64,000 nt of DNA from Cryptomeria japonica (GCF_030272615.1 NC_081409.1:617093755-617157754); one strand, 5' to 3'; shown: positions 1 through 11,720, counted from the first letter of the stretch. A program made the numbers and translations. Notes: generated by a model from the sequence alone, not told the origin.

Positions 1-407
1 TAAAATTTTGAGCTCTGAGAAATTTTTGAAAAATTGGACAAAAACAGAGAAAAACGAGCAATTTTTTTGCAAACTTACCATGCCTCTAATCCCAGGTGGT
101 CTCTTGTATGAGTGTACTCACTTTGATAGGTGTCGTTGTGCTTTGTAGCCAACCATGGTGCTCAAATAGTCACAAGAAAGCTCTGAAATCACCAAGGAAT
201 CTATGAACTCAAAAGAAAGCAAATGAGCAAATGAAGGGGTCAATTTCCTATTTATAGCTCAAAATTAGAGTTTTTCTCTCTTTGATGGTCGTGGTTCCCT
301 TGAATCTCAAATCACTTATAGGCAGGTCAAACAAACTCAAAATCAAGTGAAACTGGAAACTATTACTCACTAGCATTGCATCGTTAAATTGGTCTCAGTT
401 TTATAAT
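1..407 (-). repeat. Direct repeat copy 1 of element C (antisense promoter unit), cut by window edge
   Basis: This stretch reappears at 2648-3054 with only scattered differences, as a direct repeat about 2.65 kb away. On the minus strand it holds a TATA-like box (244-257, CTATAAATAGGAAA) followed by a short transcribed-looking leader. The copy starts at or before the window edge, so its true length is unknown. It could be an LTR, but the copies lack clear TG/CA ends and lie just inside the end of a plus-strand element. An internal duplicated promoter block is the better reading. Confidence 0.7.
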
Positions 408-881
408 ATATATCTCAAAAATGGTAATGTGTCAGAATATAAAGCATATGGAATTCCCAAAGGGTCAAGTAACATGATGAATAAGTGTCTCAATCAACAA
501 TGCCTTTGTTAGTAGGTGGACCCTATCCACTAAATCCTACCCCTGGATGTTCTGATGGTGCCCTAGGAACAACCCTTTCATACTCTTGTTGCCAGTATAT
601 ACAGTCTTGAGCTAAACCAATGAGTCAATCCTCTTGTGACCTAGTACCTGGAGTAATATATTGATCGTAGGCATCCTGAACCAAACATTCTCTCTTCACA
701 TCATCATCCCACTTGATATGGATTCGATCCCTCTTGTGACCACTGTTGCATACTCCCTCTGAAATAAATCCTAATCATCTCTTCGCCTTTGCTACTTTGT
801 AGCCAATTCATCCTCCAAGCTCTGGATCCATTCTCTAAGGACCTACGGATCATCATTGTCCTCACCATCTTGTCCTCCACC
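408..881. other. Non-coding spacer between repeat copy 1 and the mobile-domain pseudogene
   Basis: No supported gene is visible here. On the minus strand it lies downstream of the acidic tail of the plant-mobile-domain pseudogene, so it is probably 3' untranslated or decayed coding sequence. Short open stretches exist but show no family similarity. Confidence 0.4.
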
Positions 882-2369
882 CTATCCACTTTCCTCTGTA
901 GAAGGTACATCCTCAAGATCTGGCATATCAGAGTCACCAAAACTATCTCCCCCATCACTGCTAGATGATCCTGAAGTGAAACCATCATCATCATCATTGT
1001 TGCTAGACTCAGTGTCTCCATCGATGTCTATGTTCTCCTCCTCTACCTCCTCCTTTCCCTCCTCCTCTACCACCTCCTCATCCCCCTCCTCTCCTCCTAC
1101 AAAAATGGCCACAATTGCCTCCCCACCGTCCCCACCATCTCCTTCGTTATCTCCCTCCTCCTCAACGTCTCCCCTCTGCCATCTTTGGTGCCATATTTGT
1201 TGCGATGTAATAGGCACTGTTGGATCAATCAATGGAGTAGGCCTATGTCTCAGCCACCATGCATCGTATTGAGGTGTAGTGCCTAGACCTACCAACCCAT
1301 CTCCTCATCCCCACTAAATAGCGTGAAGAGAATCAAACTCATGGGCAACCACATGAGACTATATGTAGGCCCCCGAATCGAGGACCTCTTGTGCAACCTG
1401 AGATAAATAAGTTGTCACATCAAGAACTCCTTGTATCTCTTTGAACTTCCTAAGTACCCACCTTGGGAAGTGAAGCTCCATAATCTTCTGAGTATCATTT
1501 GTGCATCAAATAAGATACCTCTAATGTTTGCAAAATGACAAGTGTTGTCTGTCATCTACCCAACTGGGGCAATCCAAATAGGGCCTCCAAATGAAATGTT
1601 GTAGAATGTCAATCTGATGCCTCTAGTACAAGTGTTACTCGATCACCTATGCCTAATACCTGGTTATATCTGTATGCATATCCAGCTCCTTGGCTTGAAG
1701 CTGCACATGAACAATTGGTCTGAATATCACAATATTCTCCCACGCCTAGACTTGGAGCAAAGTGATACCACAATTGATAGATCTGTATCCCAAGTATACA
1801 ATCATGTGTATCTGATAGTAAAGCATGATGAGAAGATAAGGACTCCATGCATACATGCGTCTATGAACAATCATATCATGAATAACCCTAACCCATTCGT
1901 TTGGGAATCCATGACATCTCTTGTCAGGAATGACATGACCAACTACTAGACTGCAAATAACTATCATCATATCATCATAATATAGATGTCCCCATGATAT
2001 CTCATATCAACCACTCATTTGTAAGTCATACTCATCACACTCAAAGAGCTCACATAATCCTACAACATTTATCCAATGATCATACACTACCCTCGCCCCA
2101 TGAATGGGAATGTGAAGAATACACCAAACATCCTCTAGAATAATGGATGCCTCACTAGTGGGAAGATGAAAAGAGCATGTCTTTGAGTGCCACCACTCAA
2201 CCAAAGCAGTAATTATGGCCCTATTGGCTATAACCTCAGGCAAATGCAGAACATGGTATAGTCCAAGATATCTAAGAAGAGCATTATCCTTAGCATTCAA
2301 CTGATGTTTGAGATCAAGATCACTAGGCCTTGTCTGCCTACATCCGAGCACACCAAGATTCTCTTGCAT
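882..2369 (-). pseudogene. Plant mobile domain (PMD) protein pseudogene, antisense in element C
   Basis: Translated from 2369 downwards, the first ~120 residues carry the plant mobile domain pattern: a leucine-rich helix (LLRYLGLYHVLHLPEV), then AIITALVEWW, then TCSFHLP and an IILEDVWCILHIPIHG strand-helix. Further PMD-like pieces continue in several frames to about 1400, including VRVIHDMIVHRRMYAW. The last part (1295-882) is a very acidic Glu/Asp/Ser tail. PMD proteins are known as transposon-associated domains that were domesticated in the Arabidopsis MAIN/MAIL proteins. Several stops and frameshifts break the frame below 2007, so it is dead here. It lies between the two 407 bp repeats and opposite in strand to element C. 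Extra antisense ORFs between pol and the 3' LTR are known in some plant Ty3 (Tat-lineage) elements, which fits this position. Confidence 0.75.
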
Positions 2370-2647
2370 AGAAAAAAGTGATCAAAGTATCAAATACCAT
2401 AGTTGCATGACAAAATTTGTAATCATACATATTAAAAAAACAACACATTCAACGAATGCGACATAGTTATAATGCATGCAATACATTAATGACTTATGCA
2501 AGATAGTTATAACTTATGCGACACAACTATCACTAACGCATAATTAACAGTTGTTTGCAACATAGTTAGACGCTTGCGAGACACCCAAGACCAATGCACA
2601 ACAATAAGAACGTATTTTACAAAATCAAACAACGAATGGGAAACACT

Positions 2648-3054
2648 TAAAATTTTGAGCTCTGAGAAATTTTTGAAAAATTGGACAAAAACAGGCAAAA
2701 ATGAGCAATTTTTTTGCAAACTTACCATGCCTCTGATCCCAAGTGGTCTCTAGTATGAGTGTACTCACTTTGATAGGTGTCGTTGTGCTTTGTAGCCAAC
2801 CATGATGCTCAAATAGTCGCAAGAAAGCTCTGAAATCACCAAGGAATCTATGAACTCAAAATAAAGCAAATGAGCAAATGAAGGGGTCAATTTCCTATTT
2901 ATAGCTCAAAATTAGGGTTTTTCTCTCTTTGACGGTCGTGGTTCCCTTGAATCTCAAATCACTTATAGGCAGGTCAAACAAACTCGAAATCAAGTGAAAC
3001 TGGAAACTATTACTCACTAGCATTGCATCGTTAAATTGGTCTTAGTTTCATAAT
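2648..3054 (-). repeat. Direct repeat copy 2, antisense promoter and leader of the PMD unit
   Basis: Near-identical to 1-407. On the minus strand it lies just upstream of the PMD pseudogene and reads as a promoter block: an AAACCCTAA telo-box-like motif, a TATA box, a leader, and a good splice donor (ATG then GTAAGT near 2725). The likely role is to drive the antisense PMD transcript. The copy at 1-407 would then drive a second transcript leaving the window to the left. Confidence 0.65.
2891..2904 (-). promoter_or_regulatory. TATA box of antisense PMD unit
   Basis: The minus strand reads CTATAAATAGGAAA, a strong plant TATA context, with a telo-box-like AAACCCTAA a few bases upstream. The same box is kept in the other copy at 244-257, where the telo-box-like motif has a base change. 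Confidence 0.55.
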
Positions 3055-3161
3055 TTTTCAACCAATTTTATGAGGGGGCATATTTACACCCTAATTGTCA
3101 CCGGGGCATACTGGGGCAAAAAATTTTATTTTCTTTGAAACAACGTCATTTTGACATTATC

Positions 3162-3176
3162 TCAAAGTGGGGCAAA
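3162..3176 (+). promoter_or_regulatory. Polypurine tract of element C
   Basis: CAAAGTGGGGCAAA sits directly before a TGTAGACATC LTR start. This is the usual second-strand primer arrangement of Ty3 elements and sets C as a plus-strand element whose 3' LTR starts at 3177. Confidence 0.7.
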
Positions 3177-4672
3177 TGTAGACATCTAAAAATATCTCAT
3201 TGATCATGGACTAATTATTCATCTTAATTGATTAAATAATTATTTAATTTTTTAATTAAGCTAATTAATCTTATTCTTCTAAATTAATTATCACCTATCA
3301 TCTTACTAATTATTCAATTTTAATTTCTATTTCCCATCAATTGATCATTTAACCCTTTTATAAATATTAATTATTTAATTAATTATGATTTAAATCCTTT
3401 AAATGAATAATCTTAATTATTCAATTAAATTAAATTTCTAAAATAATTAAATGGTTTCTTTAAATTATTTGATTAACTAATTTATTCTTCAATTTCAATT
3501 CCAAATCCCCAAATTCTAATTTCATCTAATTTCATTTCAGCCCTCTAATTCAAATTTCCCAAATTCTAAATTTCATCTACATGTGCATTTCAATTTAATG
3601 ATTTCAAAAATCAAATTGAATTCCTAAATCAAGTTTGCATGAATTCAAAGATAAATTTGAATCTAAATAAAATCAAAATTCAATTAACACACAAAAATCA
3701 AATTGAATTCCTAAGTCAAGTTTGTATATATTCAAAGATCAAATTGAATTAAATTCAATAATCAATTCTCATGCAAGGATTGATTTGAATTCAAGGGCAT
3801 GCAAAAAGAAATTGAATTTCAATAAAAAAATCCTACAACACATGCTAAATTAATTAATTCAATTAATTGATTAATTAAATTAAGAATCTTTCCAATCTCT
3901 ATTTCTATCTTCTAATTTGCTTTTTTTCTAAAAGCATTCAATCAGTCATACCTAGTTAACAATTCAATCTATTTAATTGATTCAGTTAATTGATTAATTA
4001 AGTCATTTCTTTAATCCTCCTCCAATCATTCTTTTTCCATCTTCCAATTAGTTTTTTTCTAAATAAAGCTTTATGTGTCATCAATTAGTCATCTCCCTAG
4101 TTAACTCAATTATCTATTCAATCTATTCAGTGATCAATTCAATCAATTGAGTTCCACCTCCCAATCAGGAGTTCAAATATCAATCAATATGTGAGGTCAC
4201 TTGAATTCTACCTCTCATTCAATCTTCTCCAAAAATCTATAAATTCAACATCAAATCTCCATTTTCAACAATCACGAACTTCGAATCTTTGTGCCATCTT
4301 TATGCAGGTTAGCAGGGCAATATCTGAGAGCCAACATCAATACTCAAAGAGGAGAAGAGCAAGGGAAATGACATATGATCATGGAATTTAGGGAGTTTTG
4401 ATTGAATATTTTATATCCTTATTGTTATCTCACATACTTTCATTGATTTATTTAGAATTCTTTAGCTAGAATAAGGATTCGTGATTTCCTATTTAATTCT
4501 AGTTAAGCTATGATGAATTTTATTGATAAACATTTGGTGAATCCAATGTGAACCTACAACTGACTATCTTTTGTTTTATTTTTTGTGTTTTGCAGATCTG
4601 TATGGATTTTTGTAGGTCGCAGGTTTTTGTAAATATTTTTCCAAGTTTGTACGGATTTTTGTAGGTTGCAGG
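3177..4672 (+). mobile_element. LTR of element C, left part, split by element A
   Basis: It begins TGTAGACATC directly after a polypurine tract. Most of it is AT-rich, with many short TTAATTAA-type palindromes between 3200 and 4150. A better-composed stretch around 4260-4390 (CTTTATGCAGGTTAGC and onward) looks like transcribed leader. The sequence is interrupted at 4672 by the 3' LTR of element A and appears to resume after 21146; the flanks GCAGG (4668-4672) and ACAGG (21142-21146) match in four of five bases. No right end could be placed, so the full LTR length is unknown. Confidence 0.6.
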
Positions 4673-5897
4673 TGTCATGCCTGTCATGTGTGATACTTGC
4701 AGCTGCAACACAAACACTCAATAGATCATTACAAGCATGGTTAGCAAATAAGAAGCAAATGAATATGAACCATGACAAAGCGACCTATCGCCTCCTAAGA
4801 GATGCGAGTATGGATTTGCTCTCAGATCTGGATAAGCAATCCCAGTGACTTGACTACACCTAGATGGAGGATTTGAAATGATAATGATATGCAAAGATGA
4901 GATTGATTATGCTAGATTGATCCAAGAGACTAATTAAGCTAATGATATGCATGATTAAGCTAGGATGATGGTGAAATTAAGATAGAAAAGAGATTGATTA
5001 AGCTACATGATTCAACAATTATGCTAGAAAATGATCAAATTAAGCTAATGCAATTGCCTATAACAATGATGCTCAAATGATATGCCTATAGTAGCAATGT
5101 CTAAATTGATAATGAGATGGGATTTGCCTATAATAACAATGCATAAGATGAAAAATGAGATGGGATCTGCCTACAATAACAATGCATAAGATGAAAATGA
5201 GATGGGATCGTTTGTGCTCCAAAATGGGGGATATTTATAGGATTTCCAAGGCCAGGGGTGAGGTGGCAGGAATCAACGGTCAAGATTGAGTCTGAAGATA
5301 TCAAGGGTGAAATTGGAGGAGGTTTGAGAAGAGGTTGGAGGAAGGGACACTTGTCATCTCTGTGGTGACAAGTGTCAAGGAGCTTTGCTCATAAAAGGGC
5401 AAGTGTCCAAGAGAGGAGACATGTGGCCAAAGTGCCATGTGTCTCAAAAAGAAAATATCCACACCATAGGAGGTTAGGATGTTCAAGATAGGATAGGGTT
5501 AGTTAAACCCAATGCTAGGTGGAATGGGTTAGGTTAGAGGGATGGTTAGATTAGGTGGTTAGAAGTTAGGAGGCATGTGGGTAATTTGAATTTAAAAATT
5601 CAAATAATAGGAAAAGACTAGTTAATTCTCAACAACTCATAAATTGATTTTTTTTAATTAATTAAAGGATTAGAAGAATTGATTGAAATGGGGGGAAAGA
5701 TTAATTAATTTGAATTAATTAATCAAAGGGGACTATGGAAATGAACCTATTAAATCAATCCTTAGATTTATTAATAAGTAGATGAAAGGGAGAACTTAAT
5801 CAAATTGCCTAATGAATTCAATTAAATTAGGAAGGGGGATTAATTAAATAATTTCTTATTTAATTAATTAACTTCATACCATTTTTAGGTGTATACA
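4673..5897 (-). repeat. 3' LTR of element A
   Basis: Direct repeat partner of 19934-21141. On the minus strand it begins TGTATACACCTAAAAATGG at 5897. The other end is placed at 4673, where the flanks best resemble a duplicated site, though 4678 also gives TG/CA ends. An internal 45 bp tandem repeat lies at 5111-5205. Confidence 0.85.
5111..5205. repeat. ~45 bp tandem repeat inside LTR of element A
   Basis: Two to three units containing AATGAGATGGGAT and ATAACAATGCATAAGATG follow each other. The other LTR has the same array around 20375-20470, so the array predates insertion of A. Confidence 0.65.
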
Positions 5898-5912
5898 TTT
5901 TGCCCCTCTTTG
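5898..5912 (-). promoter_or_regulatory. Polypurine tract of element A
   Basis: The minus strand reads CAAAGAGGGGCAAAA directly before the TGTATACACC start of the 3' LTR. Confidence 0.75.
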
Positions 5913-6210
5913 AAGTGAGGTGTGATGACATGTTGATTCAAAGAATAATCTCATTTTGATGATGATATTGGTTCGATAGGATGCCCCAACTATTGATTGA
6001 TATATTGTGATACAATGATGCCCCCTCGGGAGATAAATTGAGATAATTGACCTTTGGAGTGTTTGGATCTTTGCGAAATTGATATCTCGATTAGAAATGA
6101 TTTGATGTCTACAACTGTGGTTGATGAAAATGTGAGTTCTATGATCATGGTGATGTGGTTTTTGATTATTGATAAAGCTTGATTGATTAGATTTATAAGA
6201 TCGAGATTCA

Positions 6211-6341
6211 GTCTGGTTCCAGGAATGACACCTCTTGTATAAAACAAAGATGATCAAAGCGTCTGGTTTTAGGAATGATATATCTTGTATAAGACTTGAT
6301 CAGAACGTCTGGTTCTAGGAAAGATACATCTTGTATAAGAC
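6211..6341. repeat. Three-unit ~46-50 bp tandem repeat
   Basis: GTCTGGTT..AGGAA.GA followed by TCTTGTATAA.AC occurs three times in a row with small differences. It is non-coding in all frames. Confidence 0.65.
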
Positions 6342-7483
6342 ATGATAGAATAGATTAGATGTGATCGATTGATAGAATTGATAAGGTTGATTGGATAAAG
6401 AACTGACAGTTTGTTGATATCAAGTTGCAGGAAGATTTAGATATGTTGATGTTGGTTCTATTGGGGGGGAGTATAAGATTTTCGCTGATTCGATAATATC
6501 TCGATAGAGATGAGTCATCAGTTTGATTGCGTATACACCTATGATGATACTTTGATGATTCCTGCGATAGATTTAACCTTGGATAAAATGAGCATGTGGG
6601 ATCCCATGCAAGAATGAAATGTAAGCTAAATGAAAATGAAAATGCAAAGCCACGACTAGACCAATCATTGGGTTATTGTGTTTTGTCATCATTGAGCTTT
6701 TTTTAAAATGTGGGAAGTAAGTGCAAACATCGATGGTATAATTAAACCTTGATGACCTAAGCACGACTTTCTTGGATTTTGATATGGCAAGTTAGCACAA
6801 GCATTGAGGTATAATTGAACCAAGATTACCTGAGTGTTGCTTGCGTAAAATAGGCAGTATTAACCATTTCTATACACAAATCAGAAATGTCTTTGATGAT
6901 ACTTCGATGATCATGTCCCGAGACAAATTTGCACATATTAATGATTAATTTACAGACATCAGACAAGAAAAATATCATGTTCCTTCCTTGTTTCTCTAGT
7001 CAAAGACATCCTGGAGTCACTCAAAAATCATGATAGTGAAAATCAAGATAGAAAAGTTGAACAATCATGCTAAAATCATTATCCAAAAGATATCATCCAT
7101 GTGCTTAGACTGACTTTGTGATAGTTTGATGGTTGACAATTTGATCTCATGTTCAACGTTCGATGTGTCTTAGTTTTTGCTTGATAAGAGCTTCCTAACA
7201 GTTGTTCTTCCTATTTGATTAAGCTCAAAATGATAAAAAAATTTGCCCCCAGCTAGGTGCAATATTTTGCCCCAAGCCTAGAAACAAATTCATTATGATA
7301 TATCCAATGATCCAAACCATGGCGAGAAGCCACCCGGGATGCCTACGTATGTACAAAGGCTTTATTGTGGATATGAATAGCGTTGATGGAAAAGAATGCA
7401 AGTGGAAGGATGCATGAACCAATAGATGAAAGAGATAGCAGATAGATAGCATCTGTTTTCTAAGTTTTCACCATCTGTTTTTA

Positions 7484-7606
7484 TTGCACTTTTTCTCATA
7501 TTTGATTTTTTGGATTTTCTTCTTTTTCACTTTTTTGTTTTTTTCTGTTTTTTCACTGTTTTTGGATTTTTCTGCTCTTTCACTATTTTTGGATTTTTCT
7601 GCCTTT
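7484..7606. repeat. T-rich interspersed short repeats after integrase stop
   Basis: Units such as TTTTTGGATTTTTCTG and TTTTTTCACTG recur. On the minus strand this is a purine-rich run (CAGAAAAATCCAAAAA) immediately after the integrase stop codon. It is probably replication-slippage sequence and not coding. Confidence 0.6.
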
Positions 7607-8944
7607 TCAGACATAAAATTTCTTCAGATGCATGCTATTGATGGGTTCCTTGAGCTGATCCCCATCCTGTGTTGATAGCTGATATGCTCCTGACCCAAAT
7701 ACTATTGTGACCACAAACGGACCTAACCAGTTTGGTTCAAACTTTCCTTTATTTTCTCAATCTGCCTGGTTGCATGGATTTTCTTTTAGTACTAGTTCTC
7801 CAACTTGAAAGACTCGTGGTTTGACCCTATGATTCTAACTTTGGCACATTATTTGTTGATATACCTTTAAATAATCAAAGGCATTTTGTCTTCATTCATG
7901 GATCAATTATAATTCTTGCAATCTAGAGACTCGTTGTTCTTCATCTAGGATAAGACCTTTTAATGATACTCATAGAGAAGGTATCTCTACTTCTATTGGC
8001 AATATTGCTTCTGATCCATAAATAAGAGATAAAGGTGTGGCACCTATTGGTGTGTGGATACTAGTACGGTAGGCCCATAGAGCAGGATTCAATTGAATAT
8101 ACCAATCTCTTCCAGCATCATTCACTATCTTTTTGAGGATTTTCAAAATAGTTTTGTTTGATGCTTCTGCTTGCCCATTCCCTTGTGGATAGTAAGGTGT
8201 GGAAAATTTGTGTTGAATCTTGAATTTCTCACATAGTTCTTGTACATCCTAATTCTTGAATGATCACCCATTATTAGTGATAATGGTCATGGGTATTCCA
8301 TGGCAACAAATGATGTAGTTCAAGATAAATGCAACAATTTGTTTTCTTGTGATATTTGTGAGAGGTACTGCCTCAATCCATTTTGTGAAATATTCCGTAG
8401 CTACCAGGATGAATTTGTGACCATTAGATGAAGAAGGATTTATATTTCCTACTATATCAAGACCCCATTGATAGAAAGGCCTAGATGTTTCCAAAGCATG
8501 AATTTGTTGTGCTGGTGCATGAATCAAATTCTCATAGATCTGACATTGTTTGCATGTTCTAGCTATCTAAAAAGAATCTCATTCCATAGTTGGCCAATAA
8601 TAGCCCAAGCATATGAGTTTTTTTGAAAGGGTAAGACCACTTGAATGAGTGCCACAAATTCCATTATGGACTTCATGTAAGGCCTTCTCAGATTCTTTTT
8701 GTTCGATAAATCTTAAAAGAGTATTGTCTAGACCTCGTTTAAACAGGGTATCCACGACAAGAGTATAATGGGAGGATTGGCGAATAAAGTTTCTCTTTTG
8801 GTTTTTTGATAGGTCAGGAGGGAGGATATTATATTTTAGGTATGTGTAAGTTTGACCATAATGGGAGGAATCATGCCCAACGAGGTGACAGATAGTTTGG
8901 GAATCAGGACAATTATGAGCAGGGTAAAACAACTCTTCCACCAA
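7607..8944 (-). pseudogene. Integrase domain of element A, degraded
   Basis: Reads from 8944 down to a stop at 7607. The N-terminal zinc-binding part, the core (WGLDIVGNINPSSSNGHKF, ATEYFTKWIEAV, then the second aspartate region near 8270 and GQAEASNK near 8170) and the C-terminal part ending LKKFYV are all recognisable. The family joins retrotransposon cDNA into the chromosome. Stops and a frameshift split it (one stop just below 8579, another below 8264). It follows the archaeal-type RNase H in the same frame, separated by a TAG at 8957. There is no chromodomain after the C-terminus, consistent with a non-chromovirus lineage. Confidence 0.85.
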
Positions 8945-8956
8945 GAAGTCATAACG

Positions 8957-9415
8957 CTATTGATTTTCCCGTGTCTGAAGGAGAGAAGCAAGTGTAGCCA
9001 TGGCATCTACTGCTTTGTTATCATTCCTTGGAATCTACTAAAAAGTTATTTCTATAAATTATTTCTTGATATCATCAACCATCTTTTTATAAGGCATCAA
9101 CTTTTCGTCCTTTGTTTGATAATCGCCATTAATTTGATTACTGACGAGCTGAGAGTCTCCAAAGACTTGAAGTTGTGTAATGTTCCATTCTATAGCCATT
9201 TTGTTGTCTGTAACCAAAGCTTCATATTCTGTTGTATTGTTGGTGCATGGAAATCTTAATTTGTATGCTTTGGGGATTGTATGACCTTTCGATGTGATAA
9301 ATAGAATACCTGCTCCTGATCCATGTTGTGTTCCATTATTGATGCCTTCTCCTAGACTAATATTCAGGTGATGTATTGTAAGATATGGATCGAACCCTGA
9401 AATGTCTGCATATGA
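8957..9415 (-). pseudogene. Second (archaeal-type) RNase H domain of element A
   Basis: Directly continuing the frame of the linker after a TAG at 9416, the minus strand encodes GSGAGILFITSKGHTIPKA, then FPCTNNTTEYEALV, FGDSQLV and a final NKAVDAMATLASLL. That set is the archaeal-like RNase H of Tat/Ogre elements, which sits between RNase H and integrase and is separate from the RT-linked RNase H. Two or three in-frame stops lie near 9050, so it is not translated whole. In autonomous relatives the RT and first RNase H come before this domain; here the linker comes straight before it. Confidence 0.8.
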
Positions 9416-10183
9416 CTAGGTAAGAATGATTTGCCATCTTTTGAAGAGTTCTAGATATTTTTTCCTTGCTAGTTCTGATAGAGAAGTTGCTGGATATAGA
9501 TCAATTGTGCCAATGGTAACTGCCTTTGTTAGTTCTATCAAGATAGATGACCTTTCTTGATAGTATTCAGGTAAGGTGTCAAATCTCCCATCTTTCGACG
9601 CCTCGAGGCAGTTTTCACTGTTAGATGCATCCTTTCTTTTTACTTTTTCTTGATCTAATGTTGCCAAGAAATGATTTTCAGCATTAGACCTAATATTGTT
9701 TTCTTGATTTTCACTTTTGCGACTAGGAGATTTAACACCCACTTGACTTGAAGATACATTAGCAAAATCCCTGGTGAAAGTTGTTGTGGGTTCGATTTCA
9801 TTAAGATATACAGATATAGCATGGTCATTAGGAAAGGTATCAATGGTGGCATGTCTTTCTTTTTCCCAGTCCATAGGTTCAGGAGGGATTAAGGATAAAG
9901 GATCCTCATGTTGAATTATTTTAAAGATATTAGGGGTCATGATAGAGATGTCAGAGCTTTCAATATGTATTTCCATGTCTAGAACGATACTCTCGTCAAA
10001 ATGACCTTTCGCAAGTAGCTCCTGATTGTCCTTGATTAAGTCCAAGTTAACCAAATGTGATTCTGATTCAAGTGGGCTAGTTCCTAATGTTTGTCCTACA
10101 TACACATGAGCTAGATCGACATCTACATATGCTTCTTCCCTTTCAATTTCAAGTTGCTCTTGTTTGCTTTTCCATGATAGCAA
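9416..10183 (-). CDS. Protease-to-RNase H linker of element A (255 codons)
   Basis: An uninterrupted minus-strand frame of 255 codons starting MLSWKSKQEQ. It is acidic, has no recognised domain, and ends in a hydrophobic/basic helix (LSELARKKYLELFKRW) that runs by one stop codon into the archaeal-type RNase H. In Ogre/Tat elements a poorly conserved linker joins protease to RT. Here RT motifs (LxPxGF, YxDD) are absent and the linker leads straight to the second RNase H. It may be a true fusion junction or the scar of a deletion. Not recognised as any host gene. Confidence 0.55.
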   Translation of the reverse strand: MLSWKSKQEQLEIEREEAYVDVDLAHVYVGQTLGTSPLESESHLVNLDLIKDNQELLAKGHFDESIVLDMEIHIESSDISIMTPNIFKIIQHEDPLSLIPPEPMDWEKERHATIDTFPNDHAISVYLNEIEPTTTFTRDFANVSSSQVGVKSPSRKSENQENNIRSNAENHFLATLDQEKVKRKDASNSENCLEASKDGRFDTLPEYYQERSSILIELTKAVTIGTIDLYPATSLSELARKKYLELFKRWQIILT

Positions 10184-10216
10184 ATATTCTTCGGTCCCTT
10201 AATCTCTTAGCTGCAT

Positions 10217-11167
10217 TTATTTTTCCATGCTTGACAAAATTGATGCGAATGATTGTTCTTTGGATTGTGTGCTTGAAGATGCTGCCTCTATGTTATGTGA
10301 AACAATAACCTCTTGAGCTGATTTTAGATTACTACAACACTGCAATGGATTTGAGTCTGCTGAGATCGTGATTTCCTCCCTATTGTAGGGAAATTTTAGG
10401 TACTGATGACATGTTGATGGAATAGCCTGTATGTCATGTATCCATGGTCTTCCCAAGAGTATGTTGTATGGTAAGTCCAAGTCTAGAACTTGGCATGTTG
10501 TGTCTTTCTGCAAAGGTCCCACTCTGATGGGTAATATCACAATTCCTTTAGAGAAATGTTCTTCTTCATCATATGCTTTGAATGTGATCTTTTTCTAGGG
10601 ATCAACTGCATCTTCTGAATAACCTAGAGCATGGAAAAGACTCAAAAAGAAAATGTTTAAGCTAGCTCCACCATCTATTAGGACACGTTTAATGAGCATT
10701 CTATGAATAAGGACTTCAATTTGCAAGGGAGCGTTATGGGGATGTTGCAAGGAATCAATGCTTGGATATGAAGGAGATGAGCTTTGAATAGGATCCTCTG
10801 AAATAGGTTTGATGGCCATTATGGATATCCCTTGGGGAACTTCATCTTTGGGTGTATTGTTTGGTGATGATGCTATGGAAGGTTCTTGCAATTTTTTAAG
10901 AGGTGTAGGAATAGATTCCTTTGGAGAGTCAATTTGCTTATGGGGGGATGAACCATTGCTAGACATAGGTGCACGATTTTGATCTTCTTTAGCAAAATCC
11001 TTTAGGGATCTCTTTAAGAGTTGTATAAGAGAGTCACCTTTCTTTGGAGATGTATTTGAATCCTTGTGATGTTTTGACATAGTTGGATTTTGATTTTGGA
11101 CTTGTTTGATTGCTGTGATATGTTGGCTTGTTATACCTTCTTCTTGTATTTTGCTTTGGTATTCCAT
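10217..11167 (-). pseudogene. Aspartic protease region of element A
   Basis: The first part (11167-10595) starts MEYQSKIQEE, runs through a charged Ser/Pro/Lys-rich region and ends in the protease active-site region KRVLIDGGASLNI, an Asp-Gly-Gly-Ala variant typical of Tat-lineage proteases. The second part (10540-10217) carries the C-terminal protease signature YNILLGRPWIHDIQAIPST. The two are separated by a stop and about 55 bases. The role is cleavage of the polyprotein. There is no zinc knuckle or gag domain upstream; the N-terminal charged part may be what remains of a gag-linked region. Nested element B starts about 560 bases further upstream (higher coordinates). Confidence 0.8.
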
Positions 11168-11720
11168 GTTGATATGATTTTCAGTTATTTCAAATGTTTC
11201 GATTTCTGCTTTTGTGATCTTTCATCTCTGAGCCCTGGTTAAAACGGGCATACACGTGTATTAGATATTGCGCTAGGATTTGATTGTCCAAAAGTTGTTT
11301 TGATCGCGATCAACTGTAAACGTAAATGCGATATGACACGAAAAGATGATTCAAGTGTTTAAAATTTTGCAAGTTTTTTGATCTTTGGTTTTGGAGTGCA
11401 ATGATGATGATTTTGATAAATACCGAGTCCAATAGGAACAATATATCCTACGATGTGGGACAAGGTTATCCTGAGAAAACGTTGTAGTTTTGTGATAGAG
11501 GATGATAGATCCCGATGAGAAACTATGTTTCAAGTGAGCAGTTTATCAAAGAGGTTGATGATGCACTTTGAGATGTTTAGATCTTGAACTTGTTGAATGT
11601 GAATACTTGAAAATCTTGAGGTGTCTATTTCTAGAGTCTGATTTGACAGATGATAACTTGACCAAGCAAATATGACAATCTAAGCACAAAATGACAGATA
11701 ATAGGTGTCTATGCTCACTG
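11168..11720 (-). other. Leader sequence of element A next to nested element B
   Basis: Non-coding on both strands. It continues element A between the protease frame and the target-site duplication of B. It matches in style the leader on the other side of B (18336-19908), as expected if B split one leader. Confidence 0.5.

Larger units (their letters stand above)
5913..7606 (-). other. Non-coding 3' region of element A
   Basis: The stretch between the integrase stop and the polypurine tract has no supported reading frame. It holds a short tandem array at 6211-6341 and T-rich decamer repeats near the integrase end. Long 3' untranslated regions are usual in Tat-lineage elements. Confidence 0.55.

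Noticed and set aside
856-1272. Serine/proline-rich plus-strand frame
   Set aside because: It is the complement of the acidic Glu/Asp tail of the minus-strand PMD pseudogene; codon pattern explains it fully.
5301-5486. 61-codon minus-strand frame repeated at 20559-20744
   Set aside because: It lies within the two LTRs of element A and is conserved only because the LTRs are copies of each other.
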